A DNA stretch of 6,128 nucleotides. It comes from WVXT01 sp964403285 (lineage in GTDB: Bacteria; UBA6262; WVXT01). The notes beneath the pieces were generated by a model. That model saw only the letters and a list, made by a program, of their open reading frames with translations. It was not told where the DNA came from and searched no databases. The translations under genes were made by a program, and so were the position numbers. The stretch covers positions 1-6,128 of the forward strand of contig CAYOFG010000077.1 of NCBI GenBank assembly GCA_964403285.1, written 5' to 3'. Below are positions 1 through 6,053 of the stretch, in pieces. Position 1 is the first letter of the stretch; each line of letters opens with the position of its first letter.

Positions 1-41
1 TACACAAAGGTGTATGGCAAAATTTCCACCGGGGTATGAAA
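1..41. other. Short region downstream of the kinase gene, with a small inverted repeat at the window edge
   Basis: Only 41 bases lie between the kinase stop codon and the window edge. Bases 1-5 (TACAC) and 10-14 (GTGTA) form a 5-bp inverted repeat around AAAG. It is cut off by the window edge, so its full extent is unknown. No T-run next to it marks a terminator, and no convincing start codon with a ribosome binding site is seen, so I cannot tell whether the operon continues to the left. Confidence 0.25.
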
Positions 42-1412
42 TTATCCTTTCTTAAATGCGCCGTCCAGGAACATTTTGCCCAGGATAGCGCATCCTTGCA
101 GGGAAGATTGCTCTTTTATGACGTATTTAAAATCTCCCATCCAGCGCTTCTTTGCTTCTATAAAAACAGGATTAATAGCACCGCCAGTAAGAATCAATTC
201 CTGGGAAAGTTTAACTTTCTGTGATAACTCTTTAATATGCTGAGCGGTTAATTCCATAGAAGTCTTGACCATTCCTGCCAGGATATCTTCACGATTATGG
301 GAGAGATGGAGATTAGTAATGGAAGCCCATATATTCTCCACAGAATACCTGTCTCCGGACAAATAAGGAAGAAAACCGGGCAGGTCCAATACTTCCCCCT
401 TCTTCTCCCGCTGGAGGACCTTTTTCAGAGCTTGCGGTAAGAAATCTTTAAAGAAACTATCTAAACTCATATCCTGACAAAATACATTGGCAAACCATTT
501 AAATGCTTCTCCTCCTGTATTTAGAACGAACATAGTTATCCAGCGTCCAGGAATTACGTGGCAACGGATATTATGTCTGGGAGAAGCAATAGGCGTCTCC
601 AGACACGTAGTTAATATTTCGCAGGTGCCCATGATATCGACTATCTTTCCCTGTTCAGACAATCCCACGCTCAAATCAGCGCAGGCGACGTCATTCCCAC
701 CCATCAACACAGGAATCCCTGCTTTGAGATTCAATTTCTTAGCCATCTCCGGCTTCAGAGTTCCCACAGCTTCCCAGCTATTGACATAGGGCGGCAACTT
801 CTCTTCGGGAATCCCCAGCTCTCGGACAATCTCCAAGTTCCAGCCTTTCTCGGGTCGGGTGGTATTGAACAGAGCAGTCAAGGAGCCAGTAGAAGCATCC
901 ATACCGAATTTACCGGTTAAGCGAGCGCCGAAAAATGTATTGGTATGAGCAAAAACGTGTCCCTTTTTATACACTTCAGGAAGGTTGTCTCTCCACCAGA
1001 GAATGGTAGAGGCAGTGCAACCTCCGGGGACAGGAAGATTTGCTGTCTCTGATAAGAGTCTTTCTTCTCCGATTTTATCTCGAATTTCCTGAGCTTGTTC
1101 AGGAGAGCGCCTATCCATAAAAAGAACCGCAGGAGTCAAGGGATTACCTTCTTTATCCAGAATCATTGCCCCAGGAGTAGTCACACCCATAGGCATAACT
1201 TCCACATCTTTCAGTGAACTCTTCAGACGCTTATGGCAGTCGAGGAACCCCGCCCACCATTTTTCTGGGTCAGAATCGGCTTTACCATCATAGGCATTGA
1301 TGGGATAGTAAGTGTTTGTCATCTCTATAAGTTCCGCTTCCCGGTCAAAGAGTCCGAGTTTAAAACCTGTTGTGCCAATATCCAATGCCAGTATGACGCC
1401 TTGTCGACTCAT
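42..1412 (-). CDS. FGGY-family carbohydrate kinase (xylulokinase-like)
   Basis: A 456-residue cytoplasmic kinase, close to the usual FGGY length of about 450-520, expected to phosphorylate a sugar, polyol or sugar acid with ATP. The N-terminus has the phosphate-binding motif LALDIGTTGFKLGLFD (residues 8-23, Asp11). Residues 76-102 carry a typical FGGY stretch, with GVTTPGAMILD followed by LFMDRRS (Asp100). GGNDVACADLSVG (238-250) contains Asp241, the likely catalytic base. C-terminal nucleotide-fold signatures are NTGGEAFKWF (298-307), LTGGAINPVF (408-417) and LQGCAILG (438-445). The start overlaps the stop of the upstream aldolase gene as ATGA, and a GGGAG ribosome binding site lies 7 bases upstream, so start and translational coupling look secure. 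It is the last visible gene of the three-gene operon. FGGY members act on xylulose, ribulose, fuculose, rhamnulose, gluconate, glycerol and others; sequence alone does not choose among them. Family confidence is high, substrate confidence low. Confidence 0.93.
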   Translation of the reverse strand: MSRQGVILALDIGTTGFKLGLFDREAELIEMTNTYYPINAYDGKADSDPEKWWAGFLDCHKRLKSSLKDVEVMPMGVTTPGAMILDKEGNPLTPAVLFMDRRSPEQAQEIRDKIGEERLLSETANLPVPGGCTASTILWWRDNLPEVYKKGHVFAHTNTFFGARLTGKFGMDASTGSLTALFNTTRPEKGWNLEIVRELGIPEEKLPPYVNSWEAVGTLKPEMAKKLNLKAGIPVLMGGNDVACADLSVGLSEQGKIVDIMGTCEILTTCLETPIASPRHNIRCHVIPGRWITMFVLNTGGEAFKWFANVFCQDMSLDSFFKDFLPQALKKVLQREKKGEVLDLPGFLPYLSGDRYSVENIWASITNLHLSHNREDILAGMVKTSMELTAQHIKELSQKVKLSQELILTGGAINPVFIEAKKRWMGDFKYVIKEQSSLQGCAILGKMFLDGAFKKG

Positions 1413-2317
1413 TTATTATCTCCCACTAAAAGTCCTGCCTCCTCGAGGTCTCTTCTTAACTTCTCTTTCTCTTCTTCTTTTAGTCCCAGAAGAGGCTTTC
1501 TGGGAAGTCCGCCTACAAGTCCCATCAAATCCATTGCCGCCTTCACGCCAGCAACACCGTATGCACCGGAGATTTTCTTATTGACATCCGAAAGGCGAAG
1601 GTGAAGTTTTTCTCCTTTTCCCATATTCTTCTCTTTACCCAAAAGGTAGAGTTCTTGTGTTAAATCGGGAAAAAAGTTCGCCATGGAAATCACCCCTCCC
1701 ACGGCGCCGGAAACAACCGCGGGAAATAAGAAGCTAATACTCCCTGCCATCACCACAAAATCATCGGGAACTGCCTCAATAAACTTCTCAATACCACTGG
1801 AAGCGCTATCTTTTATCCCTGCTATATTTTCGTGTTCACTCAGCTTTGTCACCAATTCTGGTGAAAGAGTCACCCCGGAAAATTTTGGCGCATTGTACAG
1901 CAAAACTGGTTTTGCGGAACCCTCAGCACATTCAGTGAAATATCCTGCTAAAACCTCGTCGGTCATCCGGCTACGAAAATAGAAAGGAGGAAGCAGATTA
2001 AAGTAATCTATTTCCATAGAGTCAACTTTCTTGATAAAACGGAGCGCCTGCCGGGTAGTTTCCACAAAGCAAGCGGTTATTATTTTCTGGTGGGGGGCTT
2101 TATACTGTAAAACTGTCTCCAGTATTTTTAGCTTTTCATCCTCATCGAGAGATTTGTTCTCTCCATTACTGCCCAAGACCAGAAAGCCAATGGCTTTGGA
2201 CTTGGCATAAAAACCCATATTGCGTTTAAGGCCGTCCCAATCAATACTCTCATCCTTCAAAAAAGGAGTAGTCAAGGGAAGAAAAATACCGTCTAAATTC
2301 TTTTTGTTATTTTTCAT
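1409..2317 (-). CDS. DapA/NanA-superfamily class I aldolase (dihydrodipicolinate synthase-like; probably not a true DapA)
   Basis: A 302-residue TIM-barrel lyase, full length for the family (about 290-310). Members use a lysine Schiff base to add pyruvate to an aldehyde or cleave 2-keto acids. Visible motifs are GIFLPLTTPF (10-19), GSNGEN (49-54) in place of the family GTTGE signature, LLYNAP (139-144) with catalytic Tyr141, AGIKDSAS (166-173) with Schiff-base Lys169, and the barrel-end stretch GGVISMAN (207-214). Two features argue against dihydrodipicolinate synthase. The second Thr of GTTGE is Asn51. The Arg that follows the YNxP motif in true DapA, binding the aspartate-semialdehyde carboxylate, is replaced (YNAPKFSG, Phe146). 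A 2-keto-3-deoxy sugar acid aldolase, or a relative of N-acetylneuraminate lyase, fits the sugar-operon context better. The gene starts 25 bp after the transaldolase-like gene and overlaps the kinase gene by 4 bp. Family assignment is firm; substrate is unknown. Confidence 0.92.
   Translation of the reverse strand: MKNNKKNLDGIFLPLTTPFLKDESIDWDGLKRNMGFYAKSKAIGFLVLGSNGENKSLDEDEKLKILETVLQYKAPHQKIITACFVETTRQALRFIKKVDSMEIDYFNLLPPFYFRSRMTDEVLAGYFTECAEGSAKPVLLYNAPKFSGVTLSPELVTKLSEHENIAGIKDSASSGIEKFIEAVPDDFVVMAGSISFLFPAVVSGAVGGVISMANFFPDLTQELYLLGKEKNMGKGEKLHLRLSDVNKKISGAYGVAGVKAAMDLMGLVGGLPRKPLLGLKEEEKEKLRRDLEEAGLLVGDNK
1420..1424 (-). promoter_or_regulatory. Ribosome binding site of the FGGY kinase gene
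   Basis: On the minus strand GGGAG is followed by seven bases (ATAATAA) and the ATG at 1412. The site lies inside the last codons of the aldolase gene. With the ATGA stop/start overlap this suggests coupled translation of aldolase and kinase. Confidence 0.6.
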
Positions 2318-2320
2318 AGG

Positions 2321-2325
2321 ACCTC
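2321..2325 (-). promoter_or_regulatory. Ribosome binding site of the DapA-like aldolase gene
   Basis: The minus strand reads AAAAGAGGTCCT before the ATG at 2317. The GAGG core is only 4 bases from the start codon, somewhat close. The 25-bp AT-rich gap contains no promoter or terminator signature, so the gene is probably read from the upstream operon promoter. Confidence 0.45.
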
Positions 2326-2342
2326 TTTTAATTCAATTTTTT

Positions 2343-3545
2343 CTATTTTGTTCTCTTTTTTTCCAACCTCTGATTGACGAAATCGACCATTCCCCTGGTA
2401 GCATTGGAAAACTCTTCTGCGGTTGCCAGAACAGCTGCGTGAGTATTAAACTCTTCCGGCGTAAGACCATCTTCCGCATATGCTTTTTCAAAATAAGGAA
2501 CCCGGAGAAGTTTATCCATCTCCTTTTTGGGAGGTTCTTCCTCTATTGAGTTTCTGAACTTGATATTGTCACTGATTTTCATCAGTTCTTTAATATATTT
2601 TGGCGGACAGGTGTAGACAATATCTGCGCCAGCAATCTTCTCCACGTGCCAGGAGGCAATCTGTTTCCCATTTATCGGTGGACTTACGCGCATAGAGCAT
2701 AAGAGCATTTTGCTGGGATAATTTCTCTTCTTAACGAGTTTGTAGGCTTTCTTAAATATCGCCAGTTCAGCCCACCGCACATCTGCCTCGGAAAGCTCGA
2801 TTCCCTTCTCTTCAGCTTTTTTCGCCAGACCTCCCAGATCTCCGTACCTTGCTGCCATATCAGTTATAACCGACCTCCATCGGGAAAGGTCAACGCCATT
2901 CTTCCTGGCAATCTCCACTCCTTTTTTCACCGCCTCAGCACAAGTCAAAAACTGGGGAATGGTAAAGGCAAGAGTATTATTCGTGGGTATTCCCATAGAA
3001 GTCAAAACTTTGATAACTTTATAACCCTCTTTCGAGCCAGGAATCTTAATCATCACGTTAGGATTGAGGCTTCTTAATTCCTTGGCTTGTTCAAGCATTT
3101 TTTGTTCATTGTATATCTCCCGGGGATCTACCTGGGCTGAGATATATCCATATTTACGATTCGATTTTTCAAAAACCCCTAAATACATCTGGGACCCTCT
3201 TTTGACTATTTCCTTATAGGTCATCCAGAAGAGTTTCTCCTTATCTATCCCCGGATTCTTCTCAATAAGTCCGTCCACAAATTTCGCCCAGTAATCCCCG
3301 TGAATTTTGAACACGTTCAGACAGAGGGGAGGATTTGTGGTCACACCTCTAAATAGCGTCTTCTCAGGTTTGTCAGGATTGTAGAGTCGGGTGAATTGTC
3401 TTTTCATTAATTCTCTATCTTCCTCTTTTGCCTCTTTGAGCATCTCTTCCACCCAGCTCTGGTAGATTAACGGTGAAGAATCCCACCATATCTCTGCTTG
3501 CGGATTTATCTCCGCTAATCTTTCTAATACGTTCTTTTCTTCCAT
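2343..3545 (-). CDS. Transaldolase-family protein (long form, about 400 residues)
   Basis: First gene of the operon; a class I (lysine Schiff-base) aldolase-type TIM barrel of the transaldolase/fructose-6-phosphate aldolase family, presumably cytoplasmic, transferring or releasing three-carbon units from ketose phosphates. Motifs: EIWWDSSPL (18-26) with a strand-1 Asp at 22; FRGVTTNPPL (65-74), the family TTNP signature; ISAQVDPR (135-142), the SxEVDPR-like strand; NVMIKIPGSKEG (163-174) with Lys167 as the expected Schiff-base lysine; and NNTLAFTIPQFLTCAEA (189-205), which resembles the family TLIFS..QA region. At 400 residues it is longer than E. coli-type transaldolase (about 317) or FSA/TalC (about 220). 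A further in-frame ATG at 3593 would add 16 residues. I chose the ATG at 3545 because AAGGAGG sits 5 bases before it, and because the -10 box at 3578-3583 puts the transcript start downstream of the longer option. Substrate specificity is uncertain. Confidence 0.9.
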   Translation of the reverse strand: MEEKNVLERLAEINPQAEIWWDSSPLIYQSWVEEMLKEAKEEDRELMKRQFTRLYNPDKPEKTLFRGVTTNPPLCLNVFKIHGDYWAKFVDGLIEKNPGIDKEKLFWMTYKEIVKRGSQMYLGVFEKSNRKYGYISAQVDPREIYNEQKMLEQAKELRSLNPNVMIKIPGSKEGYKVIKVLTSMGIPTNNTLAFTIPQFLTCAEAVKKGVEIARKNGVDLSRWRSVITDMAARYGDLGGLAKKAEEKGIELSEADVRWAELAIFKKAYKLVKKRNYPSKMLLCSMRVSPPINGKQIASWHVEKIAGADIVYTCPPKYIKELMKISDNIKFRNSIEEEPPKKEMDKLLRVPYFEKAYAEDGLTPEEFNTHAAVLATAEEFSNATRGMVDFVNQRLEKKRTK

Positions 3546-3550
3546 TAGGT

Positions 3551-3557
3551 CCTCCTT
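3551..3557 (-). promoter_or_regulatory. Strong ribosome binding site that fixes the start of the transaldolase-family gene
   Basis: The minus strand reads AAGGAGG, then five bases (ACCTA), then the ATG at 3545. It is a near-perfect Shine-Dalgarno at good spacing and decides the start over the upstream in-frame ATG at 3593. Confidence 0.8.
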
Positions 3558-3577
3558 CAGTTTAATCTTTGTGAATA

Positions 3578-3606
3578 ATTCTACCACAATCATATAACGA
3601 TGTCAA
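3578..3606 (-). promoter_or_regulatory. Sigma-70-type promoter of the sugar operon
   Basis: On the minus strand a perfect -35 box TTGACA (3606-3601) is followed by a 17-bp spacer and the -10 box TAGAAT (3583-3578, five of six consensus). Transcription would start near 3571, giving a leader of about 25 bases that contains the strong ribosome binding site. No operator palindrome is evident in the leader. This is pattern recognition from consensus, not measured. Confidence 0.75.
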
Positions 3607-3618
3607 GTATAATGGAAA

Positions 3619-3772
3619 GTCCTGAAAAAGTCTCTCTGAATGTCTTTGCGAGGAGCCCCGCACAGCAAATGTGCGGGACGACGAAGCAATCTCGTTGTTA
3701 TCATCGAAGAATGAGATTGCCGCGCCCTTCGGGCTCGCAATGACACACTAAAAGCAAATCTTTTTCAGAGAC
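3619..3772. repeat. Nested inverted-repeat element (REP/MITE-like), about 154 bp
   Basis: The outer arms are GTC-CTGAAAAAG at 3619-3630 and, inverted, GTCTCTGAAAAAG at 3772-3760; they match apart from one extra base. Inside lies a core inverted repeat. TGTCTTTGCGAG (3641-3652) mirrors TGTCATTGCGAG (reverse strand, 3745-3734) with one mismatch. GCAATCTC (3686-3693) mirrors GAGATTGC (3713-3720) around a 19-base loop; a G-T wobble and two A-T pairs can extend this stem. Each core arm holds its own unrelated small hairpin between the conserved ends. No open frame of note lies inside and no clear target-site duplication flanks it. It fits a non-autonomous palindromic repeat between the divergent promoters. 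I recall 'TTGCGAG...GAAGCAATCT' repeats from many environmental bacterial genomes but cannot verify that here. Confidence 0.8.
3657..3677. repeat. GC-rich hairpin inside the left arm of the repeat
   Basis: CCCGCACA (3657-3664) pairs perfectly with TGTGCGGG (3670-3677) around the loop GCAAA. It sits between the conserved TTGCGAG and GAAGCAATCTC blocks of the left arm. The right arm has a different, shorter hairpin at the matching place (GCCC-TTC-GGGC, 3724-3734), so the inserts are variable while the flanks are conserved. Confidence 0.75.
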
Positions 3773-3790
3773 CAGAGAAAAACATAAGAC

Positions 3791-3818
3791 TTTACAAATT
3801 TTTTCAATTTGGTATAAT
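3791..3818 (+). promoter_or_regulatory. Sigma-70-type promoter of the penicillin-binding protein gene
   Basis: The -35 box TTTACA (3791-3796) is followed by a 16-bp spacer and a perfect -10 box TATAAT (3813-3818). TGG just before the -10 box also makes it an extended -10. Transcription would start near 3825, so the solo half-repeat at 3834-3861 would be entirely within the leader. Predicted from consensus only. Confidence 0.7.
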
Positions 3819-3833
3819 AATTTAGCAATTTGC

Positions 3834-3861
3834 TGTCATTGCGAACGGAGTGAAGCAATCT
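3834..3861 (+). repeat. Solo half-copy of the inverted-repeat core, forming the leader of the penicillin-binding protein gene
   Basis: The segment begins TGTCATTGCGA and ends GTGAAGCAATCT. It has the same conserved ends, in the same order, as the left core arm at 3641-3692. Its middle (ACGGA) is short and lacks the GC hairpin. The copy ends exactly one base before the ATG at 3862 and contains the only Shine-Dalgarno-like sequence in the leader. There is no matching inverted arm next to it, so it is a half-element. Confidence 0.8.
3847..3850 (+). promoter_or_regulatory. Putative repeat-derived ribosome binding site
   Basis: GGAG lies 11 bases upstream of the ATG at 3862, slightly far but usable. 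If the following TGA is counted as part of a GGAGTGA site, the gap is 8 bases. The alternative start GTG at 3850 overlaps this site and has no Shine-Dalgarno of its own, which favours the ATG. Confidence 0.5.
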
Positions 3862-6015
3862 ATGATTCGCCTACAAATCAAATCTCGTAAAAAAGCCATA
3901 TGGATACTTTCTGTCTCTGTTTTAGGAATTTTGCTAATATCCATAATAATTCTCAGGCATTACCTGATGGAGCTACCTCCTATTGATACCCTTGACGAGT
4001 ATAGACCAAGCCTGATCACTGGAATTTATGATATCAATGGGGAAGTTATTGCCGAGCTTTTCGTGGAGAGAAGAGCCCTGGTTCCTCTTTCTAAAATTCC
4101 CGTAGACCTGCAGAACGCTGTTATCGCTGTGGAAGACCAGAGGTTCTTCAAGCACTGGGGAGCAGACTTGCATGCTATCGCCAGAGCTATGCTGGCCAAC
4201 CTTAAACACGGCCAAATTGTGGAAGGTGGAAGTACCATAACTCAACAACTCGCCAAGGCCTTATTCTTGACCAGGGAAAAAACAATTGAAAGAAAGATAA
4301 AGGAATTACTCCTCTCCATGCAGTTAGAAAAAGATTACACTAAAGAAGAAATTTTACAGTTATATCTAAATCAAGTCTATTTTGGCCAGGGTGCTTACGG
4401 AGTTCAAGAAGCTTCTAGTATCTATTTTGGAAAAGACATCAAAGAGTTAAATCTGGCAGAATCGGCTCTCCTGGCAGGGCTCCCGCGAGCCCCAAACAGC
4501 TACTCCCCATTTGTGGATGTTGCCCGCGCCTACAGACGGAGAGCCACTGTACTCCATAGAATGGTGGAGTGCGGATTCATTACGGAAGACGAGGAAAAAG
4601 AGACCAATTACTATCCGCTACCATTCGAAAAACATCTATTGGGGATGTCTCAAGGTTCTTATTTCGTGGAGTACGTAAGACAAATATTGGAGCCAAAATA
4701 TGGGACTAACGCCATATTTAAAGGCGGACTTAAAATTTACACAACTTTGGACTTGAAAATGCAAAAGATTGCAGAAAAGGTTCTGGCAGAGAAACTGGAT
4801 GAGTTCGACGAGGTGAAAAAGAGAGAAAGCGGAATGCCACCACAGACAGGATTAGAAGAAACGGAAAAAGTCCCGGAGAGAAGAGTCCAGGGTGTTATTA
4901 TAGCTCTGGACCCTGCCACAGGACAGATTAGGGTAATGGTAGGAGGCCGAGATTTTGAGGAGAGTCAATTTAATAGAGCAGTTCAGGCAAAAAGACAGCC
5001 GGGAAGTGCGTTTAAGCCCTTTATTTATACCGCTGCTATAGATAACGGGTATACAGTAATGAGTCCTATTGAAGATTCTCCAGTTGCTTATTACAACGAT
5101 GGAATAAACTGGAAACTTCTTTCTAACACTACCGACCTTTCCGACATAGACCCGGAAATTGTCAAAAACATAAACCCTGAAAACATCTGGATTCCCCAGA
5201 ACTACGAAGAAACTTTCCGCGGACGTATTTCAGTCCGCGATGCTTTAGCCTACTCCATTAATGTCTGCGCGGTAAAAATATTAGACAGAATCAGACCAAC
5301 TACTGCAGCCAGTTACGCTGAAAAAATGGGTATTGAAAGTTACCTGGAGAAAACACTATCTCTTGCCTTGGGTTCATCAGTAGTCACGCCACTGGAAATA
5401 ACTTCCGCCTTCGCAGTGCTGGCAAACCAGGGTATCAGAACTAATCCCTATGCTGTTATCCGAGTGGAAGATGCCAGCGGAAATGTCCTGGAAGAGAATT
5501 TCCCGGAAGAGAAAGCAGTCCTATCGTCCCAAACTGCCTACATTATGACACACCTGTTGAAGGAAGTTGCCGAGAGAGGAACTGGCTGGTACACCAAAAT
5601 TATAGGTCGTCCCAGAGCGGGAAAGACTGGAACGACCAATGAATTTACTGACTCTTGGTTTATCGGGTTTGTCCCCAATCTGGTGACTGGTGTATGGGTG
5701 GGATATGACGACAATCAAACTCTGGGAGAAAGACAGAGCGGAGCAGTGGCAGCTTGTCCTATGTGGACAGAATTTATGAAAGAAGCTCTGCAAGATACTC
5801 CTGTATTGGAATTCTCCGTTCCTCCCAATATCGTGTTTGTGAAGATAGACCCTAAGACAGGGCTTTTAGCCTTAGAAGACTGCCCGGATGCTGCCTTGCT
5901 GCCATTCGTAAAAGGCACAGAACCGACCGATTATTTCCTGAGCAATAAAATATCTGAAGGAGAAACGGGACTGCCCTTTTCTACTCCACTGGAAGAAGAG
6001 CCTTCCTGGGATTAA
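3862..6015 (+). CDS. Class A (bifunctional) penicillin-binding protein, PBP1A family
   Basis: A 717-residue inner-membrane peptidoglycan synthase that polymerises lipid II into glycan strands and cross-links their peptides. A short basic cytoplasmic start is followed by a membrane anchor (about residues 12-31). The GT51 glycosyltransferase domain (about 55-225) has AVEDQRFFKHWG with catalytic Glu91, GGSTITQQLAKALFL (122-136), and QLYLNQVYFGQGAYGVQEAS. A linker (about 290-340) leads to the transpeptidase. There all three motifs are intact: SAFK (382-385, acylated Ser382 and Lys385), SIN (465-467) and KTGTT (588-592). The C-terminus has a typical KIDPKTG...PFVKGTEPT stretch. The frame also opens at GTG 3850 (721 residues); I prefer ATG 3862 because its ribosome binding site overlaps that GTG. 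It is shorter than E. coli PBP1A (about 850), consistent with a smaller linker domain. It is transcribed alone, divergently from the sugar operon, with no functional link to it visible. Confidence 0.96.
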   Translation: MIRLQIKSRKKAIWILSVSVLGILLISIIILRHYLMELPPIDTLDEYRPSLITGIYDINGEVIAELFVERRALVPLSKIPVDLQNAVIAVEDQRFFKHWGADLHAIARAMLANLKHGQIVEGGSTITQQLAKALFLTREKTIERKIKELLLSMQLEKDYTKEEILQLYLNQVYFGQGAYGVQEASSIYFGKDIKELNLAESALLAGLPRAPNSYSPFVDVARAYRRRATVLHRMVECGFITEDEEKETNYYPLPFEKHLLGMSQGSYFVEYVRQILEPKYGTNAIFKGGLKIYTTLDLKMQKIAEKVLAEKLDEFDEVKKRESGMPPQTGLEETEKVPERRVQGVIIALDPATGQIRVMVGGRDFEESQFNRAVQAKRQPGSAFKPFIYTAAIDNGYTVMSPIEDSPVAYYNDGINWKLLSNTTDLSDIDPEIVKNINPENIWIPQNYEETFRGRISVRDALAYSINVCAVKILDRIRPTTAASYAEKMGIESYLEKTLSLALGSSVVTPLEITSAFAVLANQGIRTNPYAVIRVEDASGNVLEENFPEEKAVLSSQTAYIMTHLLKEVAERGTGWYTKIIGRPRAGKTGTTNEFTDSWFIGFVPNLVTGVWVGYDDNQTLGERQSGAVAACPMWTEFMKEALQDTPVLEFSVPPNIVFVKIDPKTGLLALEDCPDAALLPFVKGTEPTDYFLSNKISEGETGLPFSTPLEEEPSWD

Positions 6016-6027
6016 ATCAGAAAAATC

Positions 6028-6039
6028 TGGAGTCCTCCC
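6028..6039 (+). repeat. Direct repeat, copy 1 (partner at 6117-6128)
   Basis: TGGAGTCCTCCC occurs here and again, base for base, at 6117-6128, 89 bp further on. The second copy runs into the window edge. The repeat includes the left arm of the GAAA-loop hairpin, so a second hairpin may follow just outside the window. Confidence 0.75.
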
Positions 6040-6050
6040 GAAAGGGAGGA
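6033..6050 (+). repeat. Perfect hairpin with GAAA tetraloop after the penicillin-binding protein gene
   Basis: TCCTCCC (6033-6039) pairs with GGGAGGA (6044-6050) around GAAA, a GNRA-type loop. It begins 18 bases after the stop codon. It is followed by GTTTGG rather than a T-run, so alone it is not a convincing intrinsic terminator. It may protect the transcript 3' end or belong to the repeat cluster that follows. Confidence 0.7.
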
Positions 6051-6053
6051 GTT

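Noticed and set aside
1..30. Start of another minus-strand gene (GTG at 30 or TTG further along)
   Set aside because: Only about ten codons are visible before the window edge, with no clear Shine-Dalgarno at proper spacing, so it cannot be supported.
2220..2549. Open frame on the plus strand across the aldolase/transaldolase junction, with a hydrophobic stretch that looks membrane-like
   Set aside because: It is antisense to two well-supported genes; its hydrophobic and Phe/Leu-rich composition follows from AT-rich codons on the other strand, and it has no supporting start signals or recognisable domain.
3546..3593. N-terminal extension of the transaldolase-family gene from an in-frame ATG at 3593
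   Set aside because: The extension would include the -10 box and lie upstream of the predicted transcript start, has no good ribosome binding site, and a strong AAGGAGG precedes the ATG at 3545.
3608..3613. TATAAT on the plus strand as another -10 box
   Set aside because: No acceptable -35 box lies 15-19 bp upstream on that strand; it overlaps the -35 region of the opposite operon promoter and looks coincidental.
3619..3861. CRISPR-like array from the repeated TTGCGAG...GCAATCT blocks
   Set aside because: The copies are inverted and incomplete, not regularly spaced direct repeats with unique spacers, and no cas genes are present.
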